Positions 23,131-34,440 of a stretch of DNA of 64,000 nt are shown here, piece by piece (within the stretch, counting starts at the first letter, position 1; each line of letters begins with the position of its first letter). The notes beneath the pieces are model-generated. The model was given only the letters and a program-made list of their open reading frames with translations. It was not told the DNA's origin and ran no database searches. The stretch is from Mytilus trossulus (Eukaryota; Mollusca; Bivalvia; Mytilida; Mytilidae): the NCBI RefSeq assembly GCF_036588685.1, contig NC_086381.1, positions 55,737,431 through 55,801,430 on the forward strand, read 5' to 3'. A program made the position numbers and the translations under genes.

Positions 23131-23818
23131 TAAGTAAGTAAGTAAGTAAGTAAAACTTTATTTGGATTCGGCATATTGACAAACAATACAAACATAAGCT
23201 CTAATGAGCTTTTCATCGAATATAAAAACATATGCAATAACAAATAAAACAAGGCATGCAGCATGCAATAAATAATAAGAAGCAGCACCAAAAATTAACT
23301 CTAAGCAAATAGCATATACATGTATCTTGCAAAATACCACAACATATATATGAAGCACTAAAATTTTTAAAAATTTTCTGTTTAAAAATGAATTTTTAAA
23401 TAATTTATGATTTATAAAGTAAAAATTTCAAATCTTTCAAATTTTAAAAGGTAAAAAACAAAATTTCAGTTGCAACGCAGGCTGTTAATGCAACATAAAA
23501 AGCATAGATATTAACACAAAGTTATCTACAGGCAGAGCAAAAACATTCTGTTCCACTCCAGGACTGTACAAGACTCTTAAAATGTGAGAAGCTGTTAACA
23601 GTTCTGAAGTGGTCAGGTAAACTATTCCATAAAGTAGCAGCAGCAAAACTAAAAGATTTTTTTACATATGAGGTAGTTCTTACCTGTGGTACATCCAAAA
23701 TATTGCTGTATCTGAAAGAATATTTAGTGTGTTTAATTTTTATTAAATTTTGTAAACATACACTATTCCTTGAACATGTTGAGAGATTGGGCATCCTGCT
23801 TGTGCTGTTCATTATCAA
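23131..23818 (-). pseudogene. CR1-like LINE 3' end with (ACTT)n tail
   Basis: On the minus strand a 98-codon frame (23818-23522) ends with VPQVRTTSYVKKSFSFAAAT, LWNSLPDHFRTVNSFSHFK and then LVQSW. This matches the conserved C-terminus of CR1/jockey-type reverse transcriptases. A ~370-bp 3' UTR follows, ending in AATAAAGTTTT and (ACTT)n at 23131-23153. It is 5'-truncated and lies in the probable intron of TRIM-like gene 2, antisense to it. Confidence 0.82.
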
Positions 23819-24034
23819 AGATTTAATAATGACAGAAAATATCTAAATAAATATCTTACTTCAATATCATCAACAACTTATATACTTGACAAACTTTAAA
23901 ATTTTCAATGCACAGTAAAATTAATTTTATAACGGCAACCCCCAAGGCTATGTGATATTTTTGGTAATCCACCCCCTTCTTATTTGCACTGACCCCTTCA
24001 GCTGATAAATAATAACTGTTCCGTTATGCTTATA

Positions 24035-24190
24035 ATATAAAAAGTAAACTCACAACAATACTTAACTTAGAGGAAAATCAATTTGGAAAGTCCATAATGA
24101 CATGGCAAAATTGAATAACAAAACGCATCAAAAACGAATGGACAAGAACTGTAATATTCCTGACTTTGTTACAGGCATTTTCAAATGTAA
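24035..24190 (+). repeat. Dispersed repeat C, copy 2
   Basis: A diverged copy of 22664-22797 and 39918-40070: AACTTAGAGGAAAATCAATT, GTCCATAATGACATGGCAAA, TACAGGCATTTTCAAATGTA. Confidence 0.8.
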
Positions 24191-24650
24191 GCATATAAGT
24201 CATCCGAAAATGCTCGAAAATATGGGAATGGATGAGGAAAACTATCAGAAATATATGATTATGTCGATAAAGTTCCAATTACTTGTTGTATATGAAAAAC
24301 AATGTCTTTTTTAACTGCATCAAGTCTCAACGTTAGTTAACATTACACACAGAATCTTAGCTTTAAATATTCCATTGTTTCAATACACCGCACGAACCAA
24401 AGCCTACATGGATTAAGGTTACAATATAACCTATGCAATATAAGAAAAGGTTTACATTACTGAGATCTATATTATATGAAAAGGGTGGGGTAGCAGCACA
24501 CCAGCGACTCCCCTAACAATGAAGTATTGAAATGCCTCCGATACTGCATCAGAAGTGGATAATTAATAAGAAAACCGATAAGAATTCAAAACGATGTGTT
24601 CTAATGATACAATACAATGACTACTTCATCCTCTTATCATTACTTTTTTC
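24191..24650. other. Probable intron 3' part of TRIM-like gene 2
   Basis: No repeat or gene was recognised. It ends in a good acceptor, TTACTTTTTTCAG (AG at 24651-24652), 22 nt before the start codon. Confidence 0.45.
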
Positions 24651-24674
24651 AGAAAAATCATTTTCTATTGTATT

Positions 24675-26369
24675 ATGGCGACTTCATCTTTAAGTTGCGG
24701 TGTTTGTGATTTACGCCATATCACCAAACCTTCTGCGGTTTGGTGTAGTGAGTGCGATGAAGGACTTTGCGAAGGCTGCCAGGAGCATCACAGTTTATCG
24801 AAATCATCCCGAACTCATACTGTCATACCAATTTCTGAATTTGAAAAATTACCCAAGGATATAGTTAAAATATCTCAGTTTTGTGACAAACACAATGAAA
24901 AATACATAATTTACTGCAAGAATCATGAATGTCCTTGTTGTAGCAGCTGCATTGTTCAAAGACACAACAAATGTGACGAAATCGTAAAACTAAATGACGT
25001 CATTCATAACGTCAAGACATCAAATAAATTCTTTGAAATAGAGCGGACATTGGCAGAAGTAACCGAAAATATTGAGAAAATCATAAAAGATCGACAAAAC
25101 AACATCAAGACATTATCAGAGACTCGGAAGAAGATCGAGAAGGAAATACAAGAGATCCGAACAGCAATCAATATTCACATCGACAAAATACAAGCAGATA
25201 TAATAATGGAGCTATATACATCGGAAGAGGAGGAGAGTAAAAATATCCTTCAACTGCTTAATTCTTTAGAAGAAAAACAACAGGAGATTGCAACATTACA
25301 GAGGAATATTTCAGATATCAAACAGCATGCGTCAGACCTTCAGACTTTTTTGTCTATGCAACGAATCGAAAAGGAGGTTTCTGGCACAGATGAATACATC
25401 AGGTTAATATCCGGTAGCGAGAATTTAAAAAAGACCGGTCTGTCATTTCGTATCAACACTGCAATTAAAAATTTCATTTCCGACATTCAAAATTTTGGAA
25501 GAATCACGGTTGAAAGTAAACCGTCTAATATTAAGCTTACAACGAAAAAGCAAAACCAAGCTCAAATGATGGTGGCAAAAGTACCGCCAAGATCGTTTGG
25601 AAATATCAATCTACAGTTACAGAAGATTATTAAGACGAAACAGGACAATTACACGTTTGGTACATGTCTGCTCCCTGATGGAAGGATGGTATTTTCTAGC
25701 AGTAGTCTTGACAACGGTACTTTAACCGTTCTGAACGCGAATGGATCATTGAGTTTTGTGAAAAAATTACCATCAGCATCCTTTGATGTAACATACATAT
25801 CAGTAGACAATACTTTGGCTGTATCATCTGGTGTTTCTGGTTCCAGTTGTATTTATATTATTGACATGGAAAATCAAAAAGTCAAGAAAACTATTTCTGT
25901 AAATGATTGGATATATGGAATAACATATAGTGGAACGGATTTAATTTATTGTGAGTTGAATCAAGGAATTCGAATGATCAATCCAAATGACGAGATTATA
26001 AGCAATATAGTCGGAGTTGAAATGGCAGCTTTTTGCTACGTTACAACATTTGGCAACAAACTTTATCATACAAATCCATACGATAATTCCGTTACATGTT
26101 CTGATCGAGAAGGTAAAAAACAATGGACATTTCAAAATAGTGTTTTGCAGACACCAGGAGGCATCACCGTAGATAGAAATGGTGACATATACGTAGTAGG
26201 ACGTAAATCAAACAATGTAATACTAATCTCTTCTGATGGAAAACATCACCGACTGTTATCTGCAAATGAAGGGCTCTCTGAACTATTGGCGATTCATTTT
26301 AGTAAGGAAAGAAACATGCTGATTGTTGCGAATAAAAAAGGAAAAGCATTCTTATATTCTGTAAACTAA
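24675..26369 (+). CDS. TRIM-like protein 2: two B-boxes, coiled coil, C-terminal beta-propeller-like region, no RING
   Basis: The 564-residue protein is collinear with the product of 9578-11278 and, by eye, about three quarters identical. The first B-box (Cys8, Cys11, Cys24, Cys27, Cys32, Cys35, His38/39, His48) and the second (CDKHNEKYIIYCKNHE then CCSSCIVQRHNKC) keep every ligand. A coiled coil (about 105-245) precedes the propeller-like half, with repeated 'LPDGRMVFSS', 'GITVDRNGDIYVVG' and 'IHFSKERNMLIVAN' strands. MATSS is the start, preceded by the same TTTTCTATTGTATT leader as the paralogue. No RING is present, so an adaptor role is inferred. The stop codon TAA (26367-26369) is also one copy of the 3-bp target duplication of the 10-kb insertion that begins at the next base. 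The coding frame is intact, but its 3' UTR is now transposon sequence. Confidence 0.92.
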   Translation: MATSSLSCGVCDLRHITKPSAVWCSECDEGLCEGCQEHHSLSKSSRTHTVIPISEFEKLPKDIVKISQFCDKHNEKYIIYCKNHECPCCSSCIVQRHNKCDEIVKLNDVIHNVKTSNKFFEIERTLAEVTENIEKIIKDRQNNIKTLSETRKKIEKEIQEIRTAINIHIDKIQADIIMELYTSEEEESKNILQLLNSLEEKQQEIATLQRNISDIKQHASDLQTFLSMQRIEKEVSGTDEYIRLISGSENLKKTGLSFRINTAIKNFISDIQNFGRITVESKPSNIKLTTKKQNQAQMMVAKVPPRSFGNINLQLQKIIKTKQDNYTFGTCLLPDGRMVFSSSSLDNGTLTVLNANGSLSFVKKLPSASFDVTYISVDNTLAVSSGVSGSSCIYIIDMENQKVKKTISVNDWIYGITYSGTDLIYCELNQGIRMINPNDEIISNIVGVEMAAFCYVTTFGNKLYHTNPYDNSVTCSDREGKKQWTFQNSVLQTPGGITVDRNGDIYVVGRKSNNVILISSDGKHHRLLSANEGLSELLAIHFSKERNMLIVANKKGKAFLYSVN

Positions 26370-26633
26370 GGCCGTGTTCACATTGACCTAAACTCGCGAT
26401 CGGTGTTGTGTTAGTGTAACTCACACATAAACTAAACATAATTACGTTCCCATTGATAAAACTCAATGTTTACATGTAGTTTCAATCATGTTTTGTCTAC
26501 ATGCAGTCGATAGTCGATGTAGGCCTTGTGTAGGTTAGGTGTACACAAAACTAGGCATTCAGAACTTTAATTTTCCCATGTTTTTTAAAAAAGAATCAAT
26601 TTTTACATAAAATTAATACTTATAACACTTATT

Positions 26634-26639
26634 AATAAA
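26634..26639 (+). terminator. Candidate poly(A) signal for TRIM-like gene 2, supplied by the insertion
   Basis: AATAAA lies 264 nt after the stop codon, inside the inserted element, followed by TTCTTTGCAG. The ancestral 3' UTR has been moved 10 kb downstream, so this is the first canonical signal a transcript would meet. Confidence 0.5.
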
Positions 26640-27220
26640 GTTCTTTGCAGAAATATTTGTCTAAACTTGATATATTTATTTGTTATAAAACACTGTACGT
26701 AGCCTTATTAACCCCTAATCTAGACTCATCCATCTTTGCCGAACACATAATTCATTTGAAAAGGTCTTCCCTAATCGATTGGACGTACACACTGACAGAA
26801 ATATTTGCCACTGGTCTTTATACTCAAACAAGGATTCACTCATAAATGCATTACTGAAAAAAGGGTGAGGTTAAATTTTTGTTTGTGTAGTATCTCAGAT
26901 CCGTTAAAAACAACTAGAAATAATTTTAAAAAAAAACTTTACCCCCTCCCTTTGCCAAATACTCTTTGGGGAAAAAATACCATTTGACACAAACAGAAAA
27001 GATAGAAATGTAGTGATCCTTAACATCGCAATTTTTTTTCTTCGTCTGTAAGCACGCTGATATCGAGCTAACGTTTTTAATGCGTATTCTAATATGACGT
27101 GCTTCTTTCGCTTTGTAAACAACACTGTGTGAAAATTCTCGATATATCTATACTTAGCGCAGACTCAGAGATATACATAATAATGGATGTTACAATATAC
27201 CTCCCACGTAAATCCACATG

Positions 27221-27229
27221 TATTTGAAC
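27221..27229. repeat. 9-bp target duplication, left copy
   Basis: TATTTGAAC directly precedes the foldback left terminus. The identical sequence follows the right terminus at 35088-35096. Confidence 0.9.
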
Positions 27230-27246
27230 ATGGGCGTCAAGTTGGT

Positions 27247-27466
27247 TACCTATTCCCTATTCCCTATTCGTTACCTATTCCCTATTCCCTATTCGTTACC
27301 TATTCGTTACCTATTCCCTATTCCCTATTCGTTACCTATTCGTTACCTATTCCCTATTCCCTATTCGTTACCTATTCGTTACCTATTCCCTATTCCCTAT
27401 TCGTTACCTATTCGTTACCTATTCCCTATTCCCTATTCGTTACCTATTCGTTACTTATTTGATTTT
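27247..27466 (+). repeat. Left terminal minisatellite of the foldback
   Basis: A 36-bp unit is made of TTACCTATTCCCTATTCCC+TATTCG followed by TTACCTATTCG and repeated about six times. The inverse array closes the right arm at 34796-35071. Confidence 0.92.
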
Positions 27467-27470
27467 TAAT

Positions 27471-27804
27471 ATCCTTCCCCCTTTTTAATTATGGCATTGA
27501 AAAGTTTAATATGGCTGCCATGGAAACGGCACAATTGTGAAAAAAAAAATCTGTTTTTGGTTTTTGGTGAACTGTTTGGATATGCTTCAACTCAGAATCA
27601 TCATATTTTAAAACAATGTAGGTGCCCACTATATACAGGTGTTGGATGACTTTGGCGATCATTGGAACTACAATGTTGCCATGGAAACTACACCAAAATT
27701 TTCAAAATTCTCAAAATGCTCAAAACTTCATGAAACTTCACAGTAATGATGAGCAACAATGGTAGATGTGGCATTTGGAGTTGGAATTTCCAAAATAGGT
27801 CCAT
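27471..27804. repeat. Left arm non-repetitive block of the foldback
   Basis: It is the inverse of about 34450-34790, including GGCTGCCATGGAAACGGCAC, TATATACAGGTGTTGGATGA and AACAATGGTAGATGTGGCAT. Identity is close to perfect by eye. At about 27805 the left arm jumps straight to the unit array, whereas the right arm has ~730 bp of extra sequence there. Confidence 0.85.
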
Positions 27805-27904
27805 AAATATTTCCAAAAATAATATTTCATATACAAAAAGAAACGGAAATATGTAACACAAAAACAAACAATAACTACTTAATTTCAGGCTTATAATACG
27901 AGTA

Positions 27905-30017
27905 TCTTACGTTGCACCTTTTAAAACATCATTTTCAATTGTTTTGTTGTCACTGGTGGAAGATTTGGGCTCTTAGAGGTGATATAACTCTATAAGTGCA
28001 TTTGTATCCGTTCCAGCGCTCGGAAAATACCCTGTTACCTATTCGTTACTTATTCGCTTTTCAAAAGTTTTTTGTACGTTGCACCTTTTAGAAAAGAATT
28101 TTCAATTAAGTTCATATCTCTGGTGGTAATAATGTGTTCTTATAGATGAAATACCCCTATAAGCACATATGTACTCGTTCTAGCGCTCGCATAATACCCT
28201 GTTACTTATTCGTTCCTTATTTGCTTTTAATGCACGAGGTATACGTTGCACCTTGAAATAAATCATTTTTTAATTGTGTTCATGTCTCTGGTGGTAACAA
28301 TGTGTTCTTAGAGATGAGATGACCCTATTAGAGCGCATGAACCCGTTCCAGCGCTCGGTAAATAACTTGTTACCTATTCGTTACCTATTCGTTACCTATT
28401 CACTTATGATACGTTTGTTGTACGTTGTACCTTTGAGAAAAGGATTTTCTATTAAATTCATATCTCTAGTGGTAATAATGTGTTCTTATAGATGAAATAA
28501 CCCTATTACCGCGTATGTACCCGTTCCAGCGCTCAGTAAATACCCTGTTACCTATTCGTTACCTATTCGTTACCTATTCACTTATAATACGTTTCTTGTA
28601 CGTTGCATCTTTTAGAAAAGAATTTTCAATTGTGTCCGTGTCTCTGGTGGTAAAAATGTGTTCTTAGAGATGAAAATACCCTATTGGGGCGCATGTACCC
28701 GTCCCAGCGCTCCGTTAATAACCTGTTACCTATTCGTTACCTATTCACTTTTAATATATTTGTTGTACGTTGCACCTTTTAGAAAAGGATTTTCAATTGT
28801 GCCCATGAGTCTGGTGGTAACAATGTGTTCTTAGAGATGAAATGACCCTATTAGCGCACATGTACCCGTTCCAGCGCACGGTGAATACACTGTTACCTAT
28901 TCGTTACCTATTCGTTACCTTTTCGTTACCTATTCACTTATAATCCGTTTGTTGTACGTTGTACCTGTTAGAAAAGGATTTTTAATTGTCTTTATGTCTC
29001 TTGTGATAACAGTGTGTTCTTAGAGATGACATTACCCTATTACCGCGCATGTACCCGTTCCAGAGTTCGGTAAATACCCTGTTACCTATTCACTTATAAT
29101 ACGTTTGTTGTACGTTGCACCTTTTAGAAAAGGATTTTTAATTGTCTCCATGTCTCTTGTGATAACAATGTGTTCTTAGAGATGAAATTATCCTATTAGC
29201 GCGCATGTACCCTTTTCAGCGCTAGGTAAATACCCTGTTACCTATTCGTTACCTATTCGTTACCTATTCACTTATAGAACGTTTGTTGTACGTTGCACCT
29301 TTTACCAAAGGATTTTCAATTAAATTCATATCTCTGGTGTTAATAATGTGTTCTTAGAGATGAAAGACCCCTATTGGCGCGTATGTACCCGTTCCAGCGC
29401 TCAGTTAATACCCTGTTTCTTATTCGTTCCTTATTTGCTTTTTATGCACGAGGTATACGTTGCACCTTGAAATAAATCGTTTTTTAATTGTGTTCATGTC
29501 CCTGGTGGTAACAATGTGTTCTTAGAGATGAAATGACCCTATTAGAGCGCATGTACCCGTTCCAGCGCTCGGTAAATAACCTGTTACCTATTCGTTACTA
29601 ATTCGCTTTTAATGCGCGGGGTATACGGTGCACCTTGAAATCAATCGTTTTTTAATTGTTTTCAAGTCTCTGGTGGTAACAATGTGTTCTTAGAGATGAA
29701 ATAACCCTATTAGCTCGCATGTACCCGTTCCAGCGCTCGGTTAATACCCTGTTACCTATTCGTTACCTATTCGTTACCTATTCACTTATAGTACGTTTGT
29801 TGTACGTTGCACCTTGTAGAAAAGGATTTTCAATTAAATTCATATCTCTGGTGGTTATAATGTGTTCTTGTAGATGAAATACCCCTATTAGCGCGTATGT
29901 ACCCGTTCCAGCACTCAGTTTATACCCTGTTTCTTATTCGTTCCTTATTTGCTTTTTATGCACGAGGTATACGTTGCACCTTGAAATAAATCGTTTTTTA
30001 ATTGTGTTCATGTCTCT
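27905..30017 (+). repeat. Left arm tandem array, 13 units of ~165-180 bp
   Basis: The marker ACGTTGCACCTT (or a one-base variant) begins at about 27911, 28075, 28242, 28423, 28600, 28767, 28957, 29112, 29290, 29457, 29624, 29802 and 29969. Between markers each unit carries CTCTGGTGGTAA, GTGTTCTTAGAGATGA, CCGTTCCAGCGCTC and one to four TTACCTATTCG steps. Two subtypes exist, after the marker reading either TTTTAGAAAAGGA or TGAAATAAATCG. Confidence 0.9.
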
Positions 30018-30050
30018 GGGTTTCATCTCTAAGAACACATTGTTACTATT
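30018..30050. other. Loop between the foldback arms
   Basis: AATTGTGTTCATGTCTCT (30000-30017) pairs with AGAGACATGAACACAATT (30051-30068). The 33-nt loop has no gene. The inversion point lies inside a unit, so no unique central domain is left. Confidence 0.88.
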
Positions 30051-33000
30051 AGAGACATGAACACAATTATAAAAAGATGTATTTGAAGGTGCACCGTATA
30101 CCCCGCGCATCAAAAGCGAATAGGTAACGAATAGGTAACAGGTTATTTACCAAGCGCTGGAACGGGTACATTTGCTCTTATAGTGTCATTTCATCTCTAA
30201 GAACACATTGTTACCACCAGAGACATGTGCACAATTGAAAATCCTTTTTTAAAAGGTGCAACGTACAACAAACATATTGAAAGCGAATAAGTAACGAATA
30301 GGTAACGAATAGGTAACGAATAGGTAACAGGGTATTAACCGAGCGCTGGAATGGGTACATGCAATCTTATATGGGTATTACATCTATAAGAACACATTAT
30401 TACCACCAGAGATATGAATTTAATTGAAAATCATTTACTTAAAGGTGCAACGTACAACAAACGTACTATAAGTGAATAGGTAACGAATAGGTAACAGGGT
30501 ATTAACCGAGCGCTGGGACGGGTACATGCGCGCCAATAGGGTATTTTCATCTCTAAGAACACATTTTTACCACCAGAGACACGGACACAATTGAAAATTC
30601 TTTTCTAAAAGATGCAATGTACAACAAACGTATTATAAGTGAATAGGTAACGAATAGGTAACAGGGTATTAACCGAGCGCTTGAACGGGTTATGCGGGCT
30701 AATAGGGTCATGTCATCTCTAAGAACACATTGTTACCACCAGAGACACGGACACAATTGAAAATCCTTTTCTTAAAGGTGCAACGTACAACAAACGTATT
30801 ATAAGTGAATAGGTAACGAATAGGTAACAGGGTATTTACTGAGCGCTGGAACGGGTACATGGGCGCTAATAGGGGTATTTCATCTCTAAGAACACATTGT
30901 TACCACAAGAGACATGGAGACAATTAAAAATCCTTTTCTAAAAGGTGCAACGTACAACAAACGTATTATAATTGAATAGATAACGAATAGGTAACGAATA
31001 GGTAACAGGGTATTAACCGAGCGCTGGAACGGGTTCATGCGCTCTTATAGGGTCATTTCATCTCTAAGAACACATTGTTATCATTAGAGACATGAACACA
31101 ATTATAAAAAGATGTATTTGAAGGTGCACCGTATACCCCTCGCATCAAAAGCGAATAGGTAACGAATAGGTAACAGGTTATTTACCAAGCGCTGGAACGG
31201 GTACATGCGCTCTAATAGGGTCATTTCTTCCTAAAAACACATTGTTACCACCAGAGACATGGGCACAATTGAAAATCCTTTTTTTAAAGGTGCAACGTAC
31301 AACAAACGTATTAAAAGCGAATAAGTAACGAATAGGTAACACGGTATTAACCGAGCGCTTGAACGGGTACATGCGCACTAATAGGGTCATGTCATCTCTA
31401 AGAACACATTGTTACCACCAGAGACACGGACACAATTGAAAATCCTTTTCTAAAAGGTGCAACGTACAACAAACGTATTATAAGTGAATAGGTAACGAAT
31501 AGGTATCAGGGTATTTGCTGAGCGCTATAACGGGTACATGGGCGCTTATAGGGTAATCTCATCTCTAAGAACACATTGTTGCCACAAGAGACATGGAGAC
31601 AATTAAAAATCCTTTTCTAAAAGGTGCAACGTACAACAAACGTATTATAAGTGAATAGGTAACGAATAGGTAACGAATAGGTAACAGGGTATTTACCGTG
31701 CGCTGGAACGGGTACATGCGCTTTAATAGAGTCATTTCATCTCTAAGAACACATTGTTACCACCAGAGACATGGGCACAATTGAAAATCCTTTTCTAAAA
31801 GGTGCAATGTACAACAAACGTATTATAAGTGAATAGGTAACGAATAGGTAACGAAAAGGTAACGAATAGGTAACAAATAGGTAACGAATAGGTAACAGGG
31901 TATTAACCGAACGCTGGAACGGGTACATGCGCGCTAATAGGGTCATTTCCTCTCTAAGAACACATTGTTACCACCAGAGACTTGAAAACAATTAAAAAAC
32001 GATTCATTTCAAGGTGCACCGTACACCCCGCGCATTAAAAGCGAATAAGTAACGAATAGGTAACAAGTTATTTACCGAGCGCTGGAACGGGTACATGCGC
32101 TCTAATTGAGTCATTTCATCTCTAAGAACATATTGTTACCACCAGAGACATGGGCACAATTGAAAATCCTTTTCTAAAAGGTGCAATGTACAACAAACGT
32201 AATATAAGTGAATAGGTAACGAATAGGTAACGAATAGGTAACGAAAAGGTAACGAATAGGTAACAAATAGGTAACAAATAGGTAACAGGGTATTAACCGA
32301 ACGCTGGAACGGGTACATGCGCGCTAATAGGGTCATTTCCTCTCTAAGAACACATTGTTACCACCAGAGACTTGAACAAAATTAAAAAACGATTCATTTC
32401 AAGGTGCACCGTACACCCCGCGCATTAAAAGCGAATAAGTAACGAATAGGTAACAAGTTATTTACCGAGCGCTGGAACGGGTACATGCGCTCTAATAGAG
32501 TCATTTCATCTCTAAGAACATATTGTTACCACCAGAGACATGGGCACAATTGAAAATCCTTTTTTAAAAGATGCAACGTACAACAAACATATTGAAAGCG
32601 AATAAGTAACGAATAGGTAACGAATAGGTAACGAATAGGTAACAGGGTATTAACCGAGCGCTGGAATGGGTACATGCAATCTTATATGGGTATTACATCT
32701 ATAAGAACACATTATTACCACCAGAGATATGAATTTAATTGAAAATCATTTACTTAAAGGTGCAACGTACAACAAACGTACTATAAGTGAATAGGTAACG
32801 AATAGGTAACAGGGTATTAACCGAGCGCTGGGACGGGTACATGCGCGCCAATAGGGTATTTTCATCTCTAAGAACACATTTTTACCACCAGAGACACGGA
32901 CACAATTGAAAATTCTTTTCTAAAAGATGCAACGTACAAGAAACGTATTATAAGTGAATAGGTAACGAATAGGTAACGAATAGGTACCAGGGTATTTACT

Positions 33001-33690
33001 GAGCGCTGTAACGGGTTCATACGCGGTAATAGGGGTATTTCATGTACAAGAACACATTATTACCACTAGAGATATGAATTTAATAGAAAATCCTTTTCTC
33101 AAAGGTGCAACGTACAACAAATGTATCATAAGTGAATAGGTAACGAATAGGTAACGAATAGGTAACAAGTTATTTACCGAGCGCTGGAACGGGTTCATGC
33201 GCTCTAATAGGGTCATCTCATCTCTAAGAACACATTGCTACCACCAGAGACATGAACACAATTAAAAAACGATTTATTTCAAGGTGCAACGTATACCTCG
33301 TGCATTAAAAGCAAATAAGGAACGAATAAGTAACAGGGTATTATCCGACCGCTAGAACGAGTACATATGTGCTAATAGGGGTATTTCATCTATAAGAACA
33401 CATTATTACCACCAGAGATATGAACTTAATTGAAAATTCTTTTCTAAAAGGTGCAACGTACAAAAAACTTTTGAAAAGCTAATAAGTAACGCATAGGTAA
33501 CAGGGTATTTTCCGAGCGCTGGAACGGATACAAATGCAATTATAGAGTTATATCACCTATAAGAGCCCAAATCTTCCACCAGTGACAACAAAACAATTGA
33601 AAATGATGTTTTAAAAGGTGCAACGTAAGATACTCGTATTATAAGCCTCAAATTAAGTAGTTATAGTTTGTTTTTGTGTTACATATTTCC
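30051..33690 (-). repeat. Right arm tandem array, 21 units of ~165-220 bp
   Basis: The inverse marker AAGGTGCAACGT (or a variant) occurs at about 30089, 30254, 30441, 30610, 30775, 30941, 31121, 31288, 31457, 31619, 31799, 32011, 32180, 32402, 32569, 32757, 32925, 33104, 33281, 33449 and 33619. Higher-order copies are visible: 31748-32120 is repeated at 32126-32510, and 30240-30640 at 32555-32955. These duplications explain the excess over the left arm. Confidence 0.9.
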
Positions 33691-33718
33691 GTTTTTTTTT
33701 TGTATATGAAATACGGCG

Positions 33719-33903
33719 GTCAATTTTGTTGTTTGAATTGTATGAGGTTGTCATGCCTGGGCCTTTTATAGGTGACTACACGGTTTGGGCTATGCTCATT
33801 GTTGAAGGACGTACAGTAAACTATAGTTGATAATTTCTGTGTCATTTTGGTCTAATGTGGAGTGTTGTCTCATTGGCAATCATACCACATCTTCTTTTTT
33901 ATG
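33719..33903 (-). repeat. Dispersed repeat A inside the foldback right arm
   Basis: GGGCCTTTTATAGGTGACTA, GCTCATTGTTGAAGGACGTA, TGTTGTCTCATTGGCAATCA and TACCACATCTTCTTTTTTA mark a repeat A copy in inverse orientation. It has no counterpart in the left arm. Confidence 0.82.
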
Positions 33904-34440
33904 CAAGTGCTAACACGGTGATTTCATCCCGTCGAACCAAGATCCATCTTCAAACATACGGACATAAAGCAGTTAAAAGGTAGAACGTATAAAAAAAAAA
34001 ACAAGTAAGGAACAAATACGTATCGAACATGAAGTAAAAGGATCGGTTGAGCACAAACACATATAAATAGGTCATAAAAAGATCAGTTTACCTCAACAAA
34101 TTTAGAACTATTACCATATGTAAGAGTATTAACAACTAGATTTGTAATTGCTAGCAATAACGGATGGCACCCTTCCCCCTATTACCAGGTGAGCGGCAGC
34201 CATTTTGACAATTCCAAAGTGAAAGAGAGCATCTATAGATGTCTAGTAACATTTTTGCAAAGTTTCATTAAGTTTGAACATTTGAAATGTTTGATATTTT
34301 TGCTGTTTCCATGGTTACGGCTGCCATTTTGAAAATTCTAACTTCAAAATCCGACTCTGCCTATGCCAGTTACCATCCTGTAAAGTTTCATCCAGTTTAC
34401 TAAAAATTCTTATTTTTGAAATTTTTGACCTTTTTGCATT
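33904..34440. repeat. Extra right-arm segment: diverged unit and GTTTCCATGG repeats
   Basis: The first part (about 33920-34030) looks like a very diverged array unit (TTAAAAGGTAGAACGTAT, then AAGTAAGGAACAAATACG). The later part repeats a ~150-bp theme (GTTTCCATGGTTACGGCTGC near 34310; GTTTCCATGGTAACAAGG near 34441) also present in the shared block. The left arm probably lost this segment. Confidence 0.55.

Noticed and set aside
27247-27466. Telomeric or interstitial telomere repeat
   Set aside because: The unit (CCTATTC, TTACCTATTCG) is not a TTAGGG-type repeat and it forms the end of a transposon with target duplications.
27187-27469. Open frames encoding repeated LPIRYLFPIPYS-type peptides (also 34794-35087 on the minus strand)
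   Set aside because: They are read-through of the CCTATTC/TTACCTATTCG minisatellite in a stop-free frame and exist identically in both inverted arms. There is no start context or other coding sign.
31178-32336. Minus-strand frames of 66-70 codons in the foldback array
   Set aside because: They are shared among repeat units and change with unit indels. They are products of the tandem repeat, not genes.
27905-33690. A CRISPR-like array of regularly spaced repeats
   Set aside because: Repeats are long, diverged and contiguous with no unique spacers. The DNA is eukaryotic.
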